A stretch of 17,821 nt of DNA from contig JACPSX010000022.1 of the NCBI GenBank assembly GCA_016193065.1, positions 1 through 17,821 on the forward strand, read 5' to 3'. The notes under the pieces are model-generated. The model was not told the DNA's origin. It was given only the letters and a program-made list of their open reading frames with translations, and did not search any database. Positions 1 through 7,014 of the stretch are shown piece after piece. Both the position numbers and the translations under genes were made by a program. Position 1 is the first letter of the stretch; each line of letters begins with the position of its first letter. This DNA is from Candidatus Tectimicrobiota bacterium (GTDB taxonomy: Bacteria; JACPSX01).

Positions 1-375
1 GATTTCTTCCTGCGGGACTCCCAGATCCCTCTGGAGCGTGCGCAAGATGCGGGCGATCTCCACATCGTTGAGGCGCCGGGTCGACACATTGTGCCAGAGG
101 GCCAAGTCAAAGGCCTGCCGGTCCGGGAGGAGATCCCGGCACACCAGAGCGGGGAAAACGGTGCGATTGAGCGCCCGGCAGGCAAAGAAACGACGAAATC
201 CGCAGATGATCTGGTAGCAGGCCCCTGCCCGGCGGAGGATCAAGGGTTCGAGCACACCCACCTGCGCGATCGACTCCTGGATCCGCTGCAGATCCAGGGG
301 GAAGGTCAGACAAAAACGCTGCTGGGAGTCGTCAACCTGGTCGATATGAGCTTCCAGGAACTCGTAGGCCGTCAA
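1..375 (-). CDS. ParB-like nuclease-domain protein, partial (C-terminus off the left edge)
   Basis: Reading the minus strand from TTG at 375 gives 125 codons with no stop up to the window edge. Residues about 22-80 read as a ParB/Srx-fold N-terminal domain: 'LQRIQESIAQVGVLEPLILR' followed by a YxxICGFRR box (GFRR at 59-62), the equivalent of the GERR motif of ParB proteins, which in that family belongs to the CTP-binding domain. Residues about 100-125 (RLNDVEIARIL...) look like the start of the helix-turn-helix segment that follows in ParB. The TTG overlaps the TGA of the upstream glycosyltransferase (TTGA), and GGGAGG lies 10 nt before it, so translational coupling is likely. An in-frame GTG at 384-382 is possible but almost touches the ribosome-binding site. 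No ParA is visible. It could be a solitary regulator rather than a chromosome-partitioning ParB. Family call is fairly sure; role is unknown. Confidence 0.72.
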   Translation of the reverse strand, partial: MTAYEFLEAHIDQVDDSQQRFCLTFPLDLQRIQESIAQVGVLEPLILRRAGACYQIICGFRRFFACRALNRTVFPALVCRDLLPDRQAFDLALWHNVSTRRLNDVEIARILRTLQRDLGVPQEEI

Positions 376-1217
376 GCTACACACCCCTCCCGGGATAGCT
401 GCCACTTGCGGGAGAGGGCCTCGTAAATTTCCGCTTTCTCCCACTGTCCCCGCTTGAGGCTCCCCTGGATCAGGATGCGACATTTCCTCTGCAGCTCCCG
501 GATGGTCTGTTCCCTCTGCTCTGCGGTCAGCAAGCGCGCTGTCAGAAACTTGTCCAATGACTGGACTCTGAACCGGTCAAGTCCCCACAGGCTTCGAGAA
601 AGTTGATCCGGATGCCCTCCTCGCTTCGTAATGAGCGGCCTTGGCTCAAAGTGAAACGGGTACATCCTGGCCAAGCGCAGCCAGAGGTCATAGTCCTCGC
701 AGGCGGGCAGTGTCTCATCGAACCCGCCCAGTTCCACCAGCACATCCCGCCGCAGGAGCGCCGAGGAAAGGCTGACAATACACAGAGGAAGGCAAAAGGC
801 AAAGATGTCCCCCGAGTATTTGCGATGCTTCTTCTTTTGGTTGACTCGAACTCCGCGCCGAATCCAGATCTCATCCGTGTACGTGACCACAGCGGCAGGG
901 TGGGCCTCCATATACTCGACCTGTATTTGCAGCTTGTGCGGGTGCCAGAGGTCATCGGAGTCCAGGTACGCGATATATTTCCCCCGGGCTTCCGCCAACC
1001 CCCGATTGCGGGCTGCGCTCACTCCCCGGTGTTCCGTGAAAAGTAAGCGAACAGGCCCTCCGAGCTTCTCTAACATCTCCCGAGTCCCGTCTTCCGATCC
1101 GTCATCGACGATGATGAGTTCCCAATCCCGGTAGGTTTGCCTCCGGACAGAAGCAACGGCTTCGGGCAAAAAATGGCGACGATTATAGGTCGGTATGACA
1201 ACACTGACCTGTGGCAC
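372..1217 (-). CDS. Family 2 glycosyltransferase (GT-A fold)
   Basis: Transfers a sugar from a nucleotide-sugar donor, probably in surface polysaccharide or glycoconjugate synthesis at the cytoplasmic face of the membrane. With a GTG start at 1217 the protein is 281 aa and begins MPQVSVVIPTYNRR, the classic GT2 N-terminus. VDDGS lies at about 37-41, the metal/nucleotide-binding DSDD at 86-89, and a CEDYDLW acceptor-side motif with the likely catalytic base at 173-179. The C-terminal ~80 residues are helical and charged with no membrane span. Upstream ATGs at 1352 and 1262 are in frame, but the one at 1262 overlaps a good -10 box and has no ribosome-binding site, while GGAG lies 7 nt before the GTG. 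The TGA overlaps the start of the ParB-like gene. Donor and acceptor cannot be told. Confidence 0.85.
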   Translation of the reverse strand: MPQVSVVIPTYNRRHFLPEAVASVRRQTYRDWELIIVDDGSEDGTREMLEKLGGPVRLLFTEHRGVSAARNRGLAEARGKYIAYLDSDDLWHPHKLQIQVEYMEAHPAAVVTYTDEIWIRRGVRVNQKKKHRKYSGDIFAFCLPLCIVSLSSALLRRDVLVELGGFDETLPACEDYDLWLRLARMYPFHFEPRPLITKRGGHPDQLSRSLWGLDRFRVQSLDKFLTARLLTAEQREQTIRELQRKCRILIQGSLKRGQWEKAEIYEALSRKWQLSREGCVA

Positions 1218-1260
1218 GTCCCTGCTCCATCGTAGTGAAGTGGTCGGAATCACTTTCCGC

Positions 1261-1290
1261 ATGATAGAGCAAAACCGCAAAACCTGGCAA
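1261..1290 (-). promoter_or_regulatory. Candidate sigma-70 promoter for the glycosyltransferase/ParB-like pair
   Basis: On the minus strand TTGCCA (1290-1285), an 18-nt spacer and TATCAT (1266-1261) match the -35/-10 pattern. Transcription would start near 1254, giving a leader of about 37 nt before the GTG at 1217. This supports the GTG over the two upstream ATGs. Confidence 0.45.
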
Positions 1291-1757
1291 GGGCGGACTC
1301 CAGTCCCCCTCATTTTGCGCTTGCCCACCCCCATCAGTTTTTGCTGGTCCAACGGAAACGGGCCGCCTTCCCGCCCTTCGCTCCACGGCCTCTCGCAACG
1401 ACCCTTCCGGGGCGGGCGGGTTGGGACCCCTCCGCTAACGCCCCGGGAATCTCCTTGGCTTTTCCCTGATTCCTGCAGGCTACGCGGTTTCCCTTCCCCG
1501 CCCGCTCCCGGTCGGGTACCCGCTTTGCGGGTGCCGTTGCTCCGGCAGCTGCGCTCAGGGCGAGAAGGTCGGCCCTCGCGGTGCTCTCCCTCCGAGGGGT
1601 TGCCCCCGTAGGCGATCTAAGCGGTTGCGAGGAAGAGAACTCTCAATCCGGCCGACACAACTCACGTCGCAAGCGCTTCGTGAGCCCAAGGGGGCACCCC
1701 GAGGACCTGGGAAGACTAGCCTCCGTGAAAAACTGGTGGGCAAGCCCTTTTGCGTGG
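1291..1757. other. Long intergenic region without a recognisable gene
   Basis: About 470 nt between the two divergent promoters. The short reading frames on both strands give low-complexity Pro/Arg/Ser-rich translations with no domain, so I do not call a gene. The stretch is GC-rich with several short inverted repeats: 1515-1523/1527-1535, 1573-1578/1593-1598 and 1596-1599/1603-1606. I checked for RNase P RNA, tmRNA, SRP RNA, 6S RNA, tRNA and common riboswitch motifs and found no convincing match. It may hold an unknown structured RNA, a decayed gene or plain spacer. Confidence 0.5.
1515..1535. other. Perfect GC-rich hairpin in the divergent intergenic region
   Basis: GGTACCCGC, loop TTT, GCGGGTGCC: a 9-bp stem with one G-U pair if transcribed on the plus strand. 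No T-run follows on either strand, so it is not a typical intrinsic terminator. It lies roughly midway between the divergent genes. Confidence 0.5.
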
Positions 1758-1786
1758 TTGCGTGTTTCTGCAGAGGACACTACAAT
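1758..1786 (+). promoter_or_regulatory. Candidate sigma-70 promoter for the aminotransferase
   Basis: TTGCGT (1758-1763), a 17-nt spacer and TACAAT (1781-1786) form a good housekeeping promoter. The expected start point near 1793 leaves a leader of about 48 nt ending in the ribosome-binding site AAGGAGAGAGG (1827-1837), just before the ATG at 1841. Confidence 0.55.
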
Positions 1787-1840
1787 GGGGTTCCTAACGC
1801 GCTTATTGCTAACCTGATTACCGGATAAGGAGAGAGGTCC

Positions 1841-3196
1841 ATGCCTGCGGGGAGCGCAAAGCCGTATCCTTTCATGAAGATCAAGCCTCCGGGCCCGAAA
1901 GCGCGGACGCTCGTGAATCTGGATTCCCAGTTCGTCTCCCAGTCCTACACCCGGAATTACCCTCTAGTGGCTGACCGGGGCGAAGGGGCCATGGTGGTTG
2001 ACGTGGACGGCAATTGCTATTTGGATTTTACAGCGGGAATTGCGGTGTGCGCTACAGGTCACTCCCATCCCAAGGTGGTAGAGGCCATTACCCGCCAAGC
2101 CAAACGTCTGATCCACATGTCGGGGACGGATTTCTACTATTCTTCCCAGATCGCCCTGGCCCGGAAGCTCTCCGAAATTGCGCCCGGGAGGAAACCGAAG
2201 AAGGTTTTCTTCGGGAATTCCGGCGCGGAAGCCATTGAGGCCGCCTTCAAGCTGGCTCGCTATCACACCAAACGGACCATGGCGATTGCCTTTTACGGAG
2301 CCTTCCACGGGCGCACCATGGGGGCCTTGTCGCTGACGGCCAGCAAGACGATTCAAAGAAAGAGCTATATTCCCCTGGTGCCCGGTGTCGTCCACGTCCC
2401 GTACGCTTACTGCTACCGCTGTGACTATAACCTCACCTATCCAAGTTGCCGGGTTTCCTGCGTCGACTGGATAAAGGACTCGCTCTTCCGCTCCTCGGTG
2501 CCACCTGAGGAGGTAGCAGCCATATTCGTAGAGCCTATTCAGGGCGAAGGGGGCTACATTGTTCCTCCCCCTGAATTCCATGCCAAACTCCACCAAATTG
2601 CCCGGGACCATGGGATCCTCTACGTGGTCGATGAAGTGCAAAGCGGCATGGGGCGCACGGGGAAGATGTTTGCCATCGAACACTTCGGTGTGGAGCCCGA
2701 CATTATTGCGGTGGCCAAGGGAATTGCCTCCGGTCTACCCCTTGGAGCGATGATCGCCACGGCTGACATCATGGACTGGACCCATGGCTCTCATGCCAGT
2801 ACGTTCGGGGGGAATCCGGTGTCCTGTGAGGCGGCCCTCGCCACAATTGAACTCCTCGAAAACGGCCTTCTGGCGAACGCCGCCACCATGGGGGACTACC
2901 TCATAAAGGGCCTGATGAAGTTGCAGCCCCAGCATCCTCTGATCGGCGACATCCGGGGCAAAGGGCTCATGATTGGCATAGAGCTGGTCAAGGATCGGTC
3001 AAGTCGAGCCCCCGCCATTGACGAGCGCAATCGGGTCGTTCAGGGCTGTTTCGAGCGGGGACTCCTGGTGCTCGGCTGTGGTCAGTCCACTGTACGTTTC
3101 TCTCCACCCCTGATCATTGACCAGGAAGATGCAGATATCGCCCTGGGGATCTTCTCAGAGGTTTTAGCGGAGGTGGAAAAAGGGGTTAGTCCTTAG
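1841..3196 (+). CDS. Class III PLP-dependent aminotransferase (acetylornithine/ornithine/4-aminobutyrate family)
   Basis: A cytosolic 451-aa fold type I enzyme that moves an amino group, usually from an omega-amine such as ornithine, acetylornithine or 4-aminobutyrate, to 2-oxoglutarate. Visible marks: phosphate-binding GNSGAEA at 125-131, FHGRTMG at 155-161, cofactor-binding Asp264 in YVVDEVQSG, the PLP Schiff-base Lys293 in AVAKGI, and STFGGNPVSCEA further on. Between the large-domain halves is a cysteine cluster C191-x2-C194-x8-C203-x3-C207. As I recall, this is typical of the archaeal/bacterial subgroup that includes broad-range ornithine aminotransferases and some amino-acid racemases, and it could bind metal. 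The start has the strong ribosome-binding site AAGGAGAGAGG. The stop region overlaps convergent thiL by 11 nt. No arginine, GABA or lysine pathway gene is adjacent, so the substrate is open. Confidence 0.88.
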   Translation: MPAGSAKPYPFMKIKPPGPKARTLVNLDSQFVSQSYTRNYPLVADRGEGAMVVDVDGNCYLDFTAGIAVCATGHSHPKVVEAITRQAKRLIHMSGTDFYYSSQIALARKLSEIAPGRKPKKVFFGNSGAEAIEAAFKLARYHTKRTMAIAFYGAFHGRTMGALSLTASKTIQRKSYIPLVPGVVHVPYAYCYRCDYNLTYPSCRVSCVDWIKDSLFRSSVPPEEVAAIFVEPIQGEGGYIVPPPEFHAKLHQIARDHGILYVVDEVQSGMGRTGKMFAIEHFGVEPDIIAVAKGIASGLPLGAMIATADIMDWTHGSHASTFGGNPVSCEAALATIELLENGLLANAATMGDYLIKGLMKLQPQHPLIGDIRGKGLMIGIELVKDRSSRAPAIDERNRVVQGCFERGLLVLGCGQSTVRFSPPLIIDQEDADIALGIFSEVLAEVEKGVSP

Positions 3197-4223
3197 GCTC
3201 TTCCGAGGGGAAACCAGCACCCCGGGAAAAGTGATCGTACCCGGTGACGGGCAACTCTCTTAGGGCGCCATCTTTGGACCGCAACCGGAGTTCCGGCTCC
3301 CGGGTGATTTCCCCGATGACGAGCAGGGGACCGCACCCCTCCTGAAGGATCTGCTTCTGGAGTCGTTCGACGTTCGGGGCGGGAACTGCGACGAGGAGGC
3401 GATAATCTTCTCCGCCTCCTAAAGCCCAAGCAATGGGATCTTCTCCCAGGAGGGCCGCGGCCCGGCGGGCCGCCGCAGAAACCGGTAGGGAACTCTCCTC
3501 CACAATCGCACCGACCCCGCTGCGGGTACAAATATGGCCAAGATCCTGGGAAAGCCCGTCGCTTATGTCGATCATGGCCGATGCCAGGCGGGCCTCCCCG
3601 ATCCGGCAGCCCAGGGGAAAAGCTGGAGTCGGATTCCGATGCCAATCCAGCAGACCCTGCAGAGCAGGATCATCTGTCCCAACCCCTCGCTTGAGCAGTT
3701 CCATCCCCGCCCGTGACTCTCCCAGGGGGCCCGATACCAGAAGCCGATTTCCAGGGCCGGCACCCGAGCGAAAAAGGAGATCCTCCTTGGGAGCTCTACC
3801 CACCAGGGTAGCGCTGATCAGTAGACCGGAGGGAGAGGATGTTGTATCTCCCCCCACCAGAGTCACGCCACAAAAGTCGGCCATCTCACGTACTCCAACC
3901 AGGAACTCCTCCAAAAAGGGGACTGCAGTGCTGGGCGGGATCCCCAGGGACAGAAGGGCATAGCTCGGTATCCCCCCCATGGCCATGATGTCACTGACGT
4001 TCACCGCAATGGATTTACGCCCCAGGGCGCGGGGGGAGGTCCAGGACAAACGGAAATGGACGCCTTCCACCAGGGCGTCTGTTGTGAGGAGCAGACAGTA
4101 GTCCCCTTGGTCTAGGACCGCGCAATCATCTCCGATTCCTTGCAGAACATCCGAGGCTCCGGGCGGAAAGAGTTTCTCAATCCGGCCAATCAGTCCAAAT
4201 TCTCCCAGATCCTTGAGGCGCAT
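3186..4223 (-). CDS. thiL: Thiamine-monophosphate kinase
   Basis: Phosphorylates thiamine monophosphate to the cofactor thiamine diphosphate with ATP, the last step of thiamine synthesis, in the cytosol. The 345-aa protein shows the family marks in order: GIGDDCAV at 29-36, TTDALVEGVHF at 47-57, NVSDIMAMGG at 75-84, VGGDTT at about 123-128, IDISDGLSQDL at 218-228 and GGGEDY at 269-274. These are the Mg/ATP and TMP-binding loops of the PurM-like fold. I chose the ATG at 4223, with AAGG 6 nt upstream (AAAGGTATCT), because the protein then begins MRLKDLGEFGLIGRIEKLF as usual. An in-frame ATG at 4304 would add 27 basic residues. It stands alone on its strand, divergent from clpB, with no other thi gene in view. 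Confidence 0.93.
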   Translation of the reverse strand: MRLKDLGEFGLIGRIEKLFPPGASDVLQGIGDDCAVLDQGDYCLLLTTDALVEGVHFRLSWTSPRALGRKSIAVNVSDIMAMGGIPSYALLSLGIPPSTAVPFLEEFLVGVREMADFCGVTLVGGDTTSSPSGLLISATLVGRAPKEDLLFRSGAGPGNRLLVSGPLGESRAGMELLKRGVGTDDPALQGLLDWHRNPTPAFPLGCRIGEARLASAMIDISDGLSQDLGHICTRSGVGAIVEESSLPVSAAARRAAALLGEDPIAWALGGGEDYRLLVAVPAPNVERLQKQILQEGCGPLLVIGEITREPELRLRSKDGALRELPVTGYDHFSRGAGFPSEEPKD

Positions 4224-4299
4224 AGATACCTTTGACTCTTTCAGTTCTTGCTTGGATTGCCCTCTTTTCATCCTGAGAAATGACGTAAACTCTTTATAC

Positions 4300-4341
4300 A
4301 ACAATTGCTTATATATACATGAATTTAATATATAATAAAAC
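4300..4341 (+). promoter_or_regulatory. AT-rich tract upstream of the clpB promoter (UP-element-like)
   Basis: This is the only strongly AT-rich stretch in the window (for example AATTTAATATATAATAAAAC) and it abuts the -35 box of the clpB promoter. Such tracts often contact the alpha C-terminal domain of RNA polymerase and raise promoter strength. The divergent thiL promoter probably lies in the same tract, but I could not fix its boxes. Confidence 0.4.
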
Positions 4342-4370
4342 TTGACAATGTCAGACTAAAGCATTACATT
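4342..4370 (+). promoter_or_regulatory. Promoter of clpB
   Basis: TTGACA (4342-4347), a 17-nt spacer and TACATT (4365-4370). The -35 box is consensus and is part of a 14-nt block, ATAAAACTTGACAA, repeated exactly in front of dnaK. The -35 also lies inside the palindrome TGACA-A-TGTCA (4343-4353), a possible operator. No CIRCE element is present. Confidence 0.7.
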
Positions 4371-4371
4371 C

Positions 4372-4432
4372 TCTCCAGACCGGGGTCTTGGAGCAGGAAG
4401 AATAAGGGAGACCCCAAAGTCTTTTTAGGAGA
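4372..4432 (+). promoter_or_regulatory. clpB leader hairpin that pairs with the Shine-Dalgarno sequence (candidate RNA thermometer or attenuator)
   Basis: Three nested stems are visible: TCTCC (4372-4376) with GGAGA (4428-4432, the Shine-Dalgarno core), AGAC (4377-4380) with GTCT (4419-4422), and GGGGTCT (4382-4388) with AGACCCC (4409-4415). The T-run at 4422-4426 follows the middle stem directly. The fold could hide the ribosome-binding site at low temperature, or the two inner stems plus U-run could act as a terminator. The outer pairing needs a transcript starting at or before 4372, earlier than the most likely start near 4377, so the inner stems are safer than the outer one. Confidence 0.4.
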
Positions 4433-4438
4433 TCGATT

Positions 4439-6912
4439 ATGCGCTATGACCGCTTCACCATCAAGTCCCAAGAAGTCCTCGAAAGGGCCCAGCGTCGAGC
4501 CCAGGCACTGGATCATCAGGCCCTGGATGTCGAGCACTTGGCCCTGGAGATGGTTGAGGAGCGGGAGGCCCAAGTCCAAGGCATTGGAACGGAGAACTTT
4601 TACATCTCGCCGCGCCTAAAAGCGGTCTTGGATCAGGCACTCAAAGAAGCTGAGCAGTTGAGAGACGAGTATGTCAGTGGCGAACACTTGCTCCTGGCTA
4701 TGGTGAATGAACGAGGAGGAGAAACCGCTGCCCTCCTCGCCCGGCAAGGAGTCACCCGGGAAGGGATTCTTCGCGCTCTGCAGGCCATCCGGGGCAGCCA
4801 GCGGGTCACCGATCCGAATCCCGAGGAGAAATATCAGGCCCTGGCCCGCTACAGCCGGGATCTCACGGACCTGGCCCGCAAGGGGAAGGTGGACCCTGTG
4901 ATCGGGCGGGATGAGGAAATTCGCCGGATCATCCAGGTCCTCTCCCGAAGGACGAAGAATAACCCGGTCCTCATTGGAGAGCCCGGGGTGGGAAAGACCG
5001 CCATCGTGGAAGGGCTGGCTCAACGGATCGTGGCTGGAGACGTCCCCGAGGGACTCAAAGAAAAGCGCCTCGTGGCTTTGGATATGGGAGCCCTCATTGC
5101 TGGATCCAAGTACCGAGGGGAATTTGAAGACCGGCTCAAAGCGGTGTTGAAGGAAATCGAGGAAGCCCAGGGACAAATCATTTTATTCATTGACGAGATC
5201 CACACCCTCGTGGGGGCTGGAGCCGCCGAGGGAGCCACAACGAGTACAGAAAACGCATCGAAAAAGACGCCGCCCTGGAGCGCCGCTTCCAGCCTGTGTT
5301 TGTCCGCGAGCCCACCGTGGAGGACACAATTGCCATCTTGCGCGGGCTCAAGGAGCGCTACGAAGTTCATCACGGAGTGAGGATCAAGGACTCGGCCCTG
5401 GTGGCCGCCGCCACTCTTTCGAACCGCTACATCACGGACCGCTTTCTTCCAGACAAGGCGGTGGACCTGATGGACGAAGCCGCCTCGCGGCTGCGCATGG
5501 AGATCGATAGCATGCCGGCCGAAATTGATGAGGTGGAGCGCAAACGGATTCAGCTCGAGATTGAGCGGGAAGCCTTGCGAAAGGAATCCGACCCTCCCTC
5601 GCTGGATCGCTTCCGCCAGATCGAATCTGAGATTGAGGCGCTCTGCGCGCAAAGTACCCGGATGAAGGCTCAGTGGCAGCGGGAGAAGGAAGTGATCCAG
5701 AAGATCTCGATGCTCAAAGAACGCCTGGAATCAGCTAAACTCGAGGAGCAGCAGGCCCAGCGCCAGGGGGATCTTGGTAAGGCCGCCGAGCTGCGCTACG
5801 GCACCCTCCTTACCCTGCAAAAGGAACTCCAGGAGGAGCAATCCCGTCTTGTCGCGCTCCAGGCCAATGGTCCCATGCTCAAGCAGGAAGTCGACGAGGA
5901 AGACGTGGCCCGCATCGTGGCCAAATGGACCGGAATCCCGGTGGCTAAGATGCTGGAAGGCGAAGTGGAGAAACTCATCAAAATGGAAGAGCGGCTCACG
6001 GAGCGGGTCGTGGGACAGGACGAGGCGGTCCGACTGGTCTCCAACACGCTCAGGCGAGCCCGTGCCGGATTGCAGGATCCCAACCGCCCCATTGGGTCCT
6101 TCATTTTCATGGGGCCTACCGGGGTCGGCAAGACCGAGCTGGCCCGAGCCCTGGCCGAGTTCATGTTTGACGACGAACAGGCCATGATCCGCCTGGACAT
6201 GTCGGAGTTCATGGAAAAGCACTCCGTGGCCCGCCTGATCGGCGCCCCGCCGGGCTATGTGGGCTATGAGGAGGGGGGATATTTGACCGAGGCGGTCCGC
6301 CGGAGACCGTACAGCGTGGTCCTCTTCGACGAGATTGAAAAGGCCCACAGTGATGTCTTTAACCTCCTCCTGCAAATCTTGGATGACGGACGTCTTACAG
6401 ACGGCCATGGGAGAACCGTCGACTTCAAAAACTCGATTTTCATCATGACCTCGAATCTGGGTAGCCAGTGGCTCCAGGACCTGAACCAGACGAACCGGGA
6501 AGAGGTCCACAATCGGGTCATGGAGACGCTCCGGGCCAAATTCCGGCCCGAATTCTTGAACCGGATCGATGAGACGGTGATCTTTAACCAGTTGGGCCGG
6601 GAGGAGATCGGGGCAATCATCGACATCCAACTGCGACGTTTCCAAAAGCGCCTTGCCGAGCGCGACCTGGAACTCATCGTGTCCCCATCAGCCAAGGACC
6701 TCTTGTTCCAGAAAGGGTACGATCCCACCTATGGGGCCCGTCCCCTGCGCAGAGCCATTCAACGAGCTCTGCAGGACCCCCTGGCACTAAAAATCCTGAC
6801 GGGAGAATTCCCGCCGGGGAGTGCCATCGAGGTTTCAGGGGATCCGACGCGGGGAGAGATGATCTTCAATCGGCTGGAATCCCCTGTAGAGGCAAAAATC
6901 CTCGCGGAGTAG
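4439..6912 (+). pseudogene. clpB: ATP-dependent disaggregase ClpB, disrupted by deletions (frameshift in NBD1)
   Basis: ClpB is the hexameric AAA+ unfoldase that works with DnaK/DnaJ to rescue aggregates. The first 266 codons are in frame: Clp N-domain, Walker A GEPGVGKT at 180-187 and Walker B FIDE at 250-253, ending GAGAAEGA. The sequence then jumps at about 5237 to [17 protein letters not shown] in another frame, which stays open to 6912. It carries the coiled-coil middle domain, the second Walker A GPTGVGKT, Walker [12 protein letters not shown] and a full C-terminus. Compared with the family, about 24 residues (MDAGNMLKPAL...IGATTL, including sensor 1) are missing, which fits a single 70-nt deletion. 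The first frame runs on out of register to a stop at 5380. The N-domain is also about 26 residues short near residues 43-46. The only in-frame restart noted, GTG 5296, has no ribosome-binding site. Real decay or assembly error are both possible. Gene identity is certain. Confidence 0.9.
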
Positions 6913-6941
6913 GGATGGGATAACTCGGAATGTTATAAAAC

Positions 6942-6970
6942 TTGACAAGAATACACTCAATGGGTATAAA
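6942..6970 (+). promoter_or_regulatory. Promoter of dnaK
   Basis: TTGACA (6942-6947), a 17-nt spacer and TATAAA (6965-6970), about 30 nt after the clpB stop. The -35 sits in ATAAAACTTGACAA (6935-6948), identical to the clpB promoter block. The leader from about 6977 is some 38 nt and ends in a strong ribosome-binding site, TAAGGAGG (7001-7008). Confidence 0.72.
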
Positions 6971-7014
6971 CACCCTTGCAGAACCGCTAAGGCGAATGTT
7001 TAAGGAGGCATCCT

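Noticed and set aside
91-426. Plus-strand reading frame of 111 codons
   Set aside because: It is the antisense shadow of the ParB-like gene; its translation has no domain, while the minus strand reads a recognisable ParB fold with a coupled start.
1360-1800. Possible RNase P RNA, tmRNA, 6S RNA, SRP RNA or cobalamin riboswitch
   Set aside because: Only short, scattered likenesses (for example GAGGAAGAGAAC, or a partial B12-box-like run on the minus strand). The conserved cores and the required order of elements are missing.
1195-1817. Short reading frames on both strands in the long intergenic region
   Set aside because: Pro/Arg/Ser-rich translations typical of GC-rich non-coding DNA, no ribosome-binding sites of note and no domain.
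5230-5300. Programmed ribosomal frameshift in clpB
   Set aside because: About 24 conserved residues are missing at the junction, so a frame change alone would not rebuild ClpB, and no slippery heptamer is present.
5731-6645. 304-codon minus-strand frame opposite clpB
   Set aside because: Antisense shadow of a clearly conserved ClpB region; no domain in its translation.
4305-7014. CIRCE/HrcA operator in front of clpB or dnaK
   Set aside because: No TTAGCACTC-N9-GAGTGCTAA or near match was seen in either leader.
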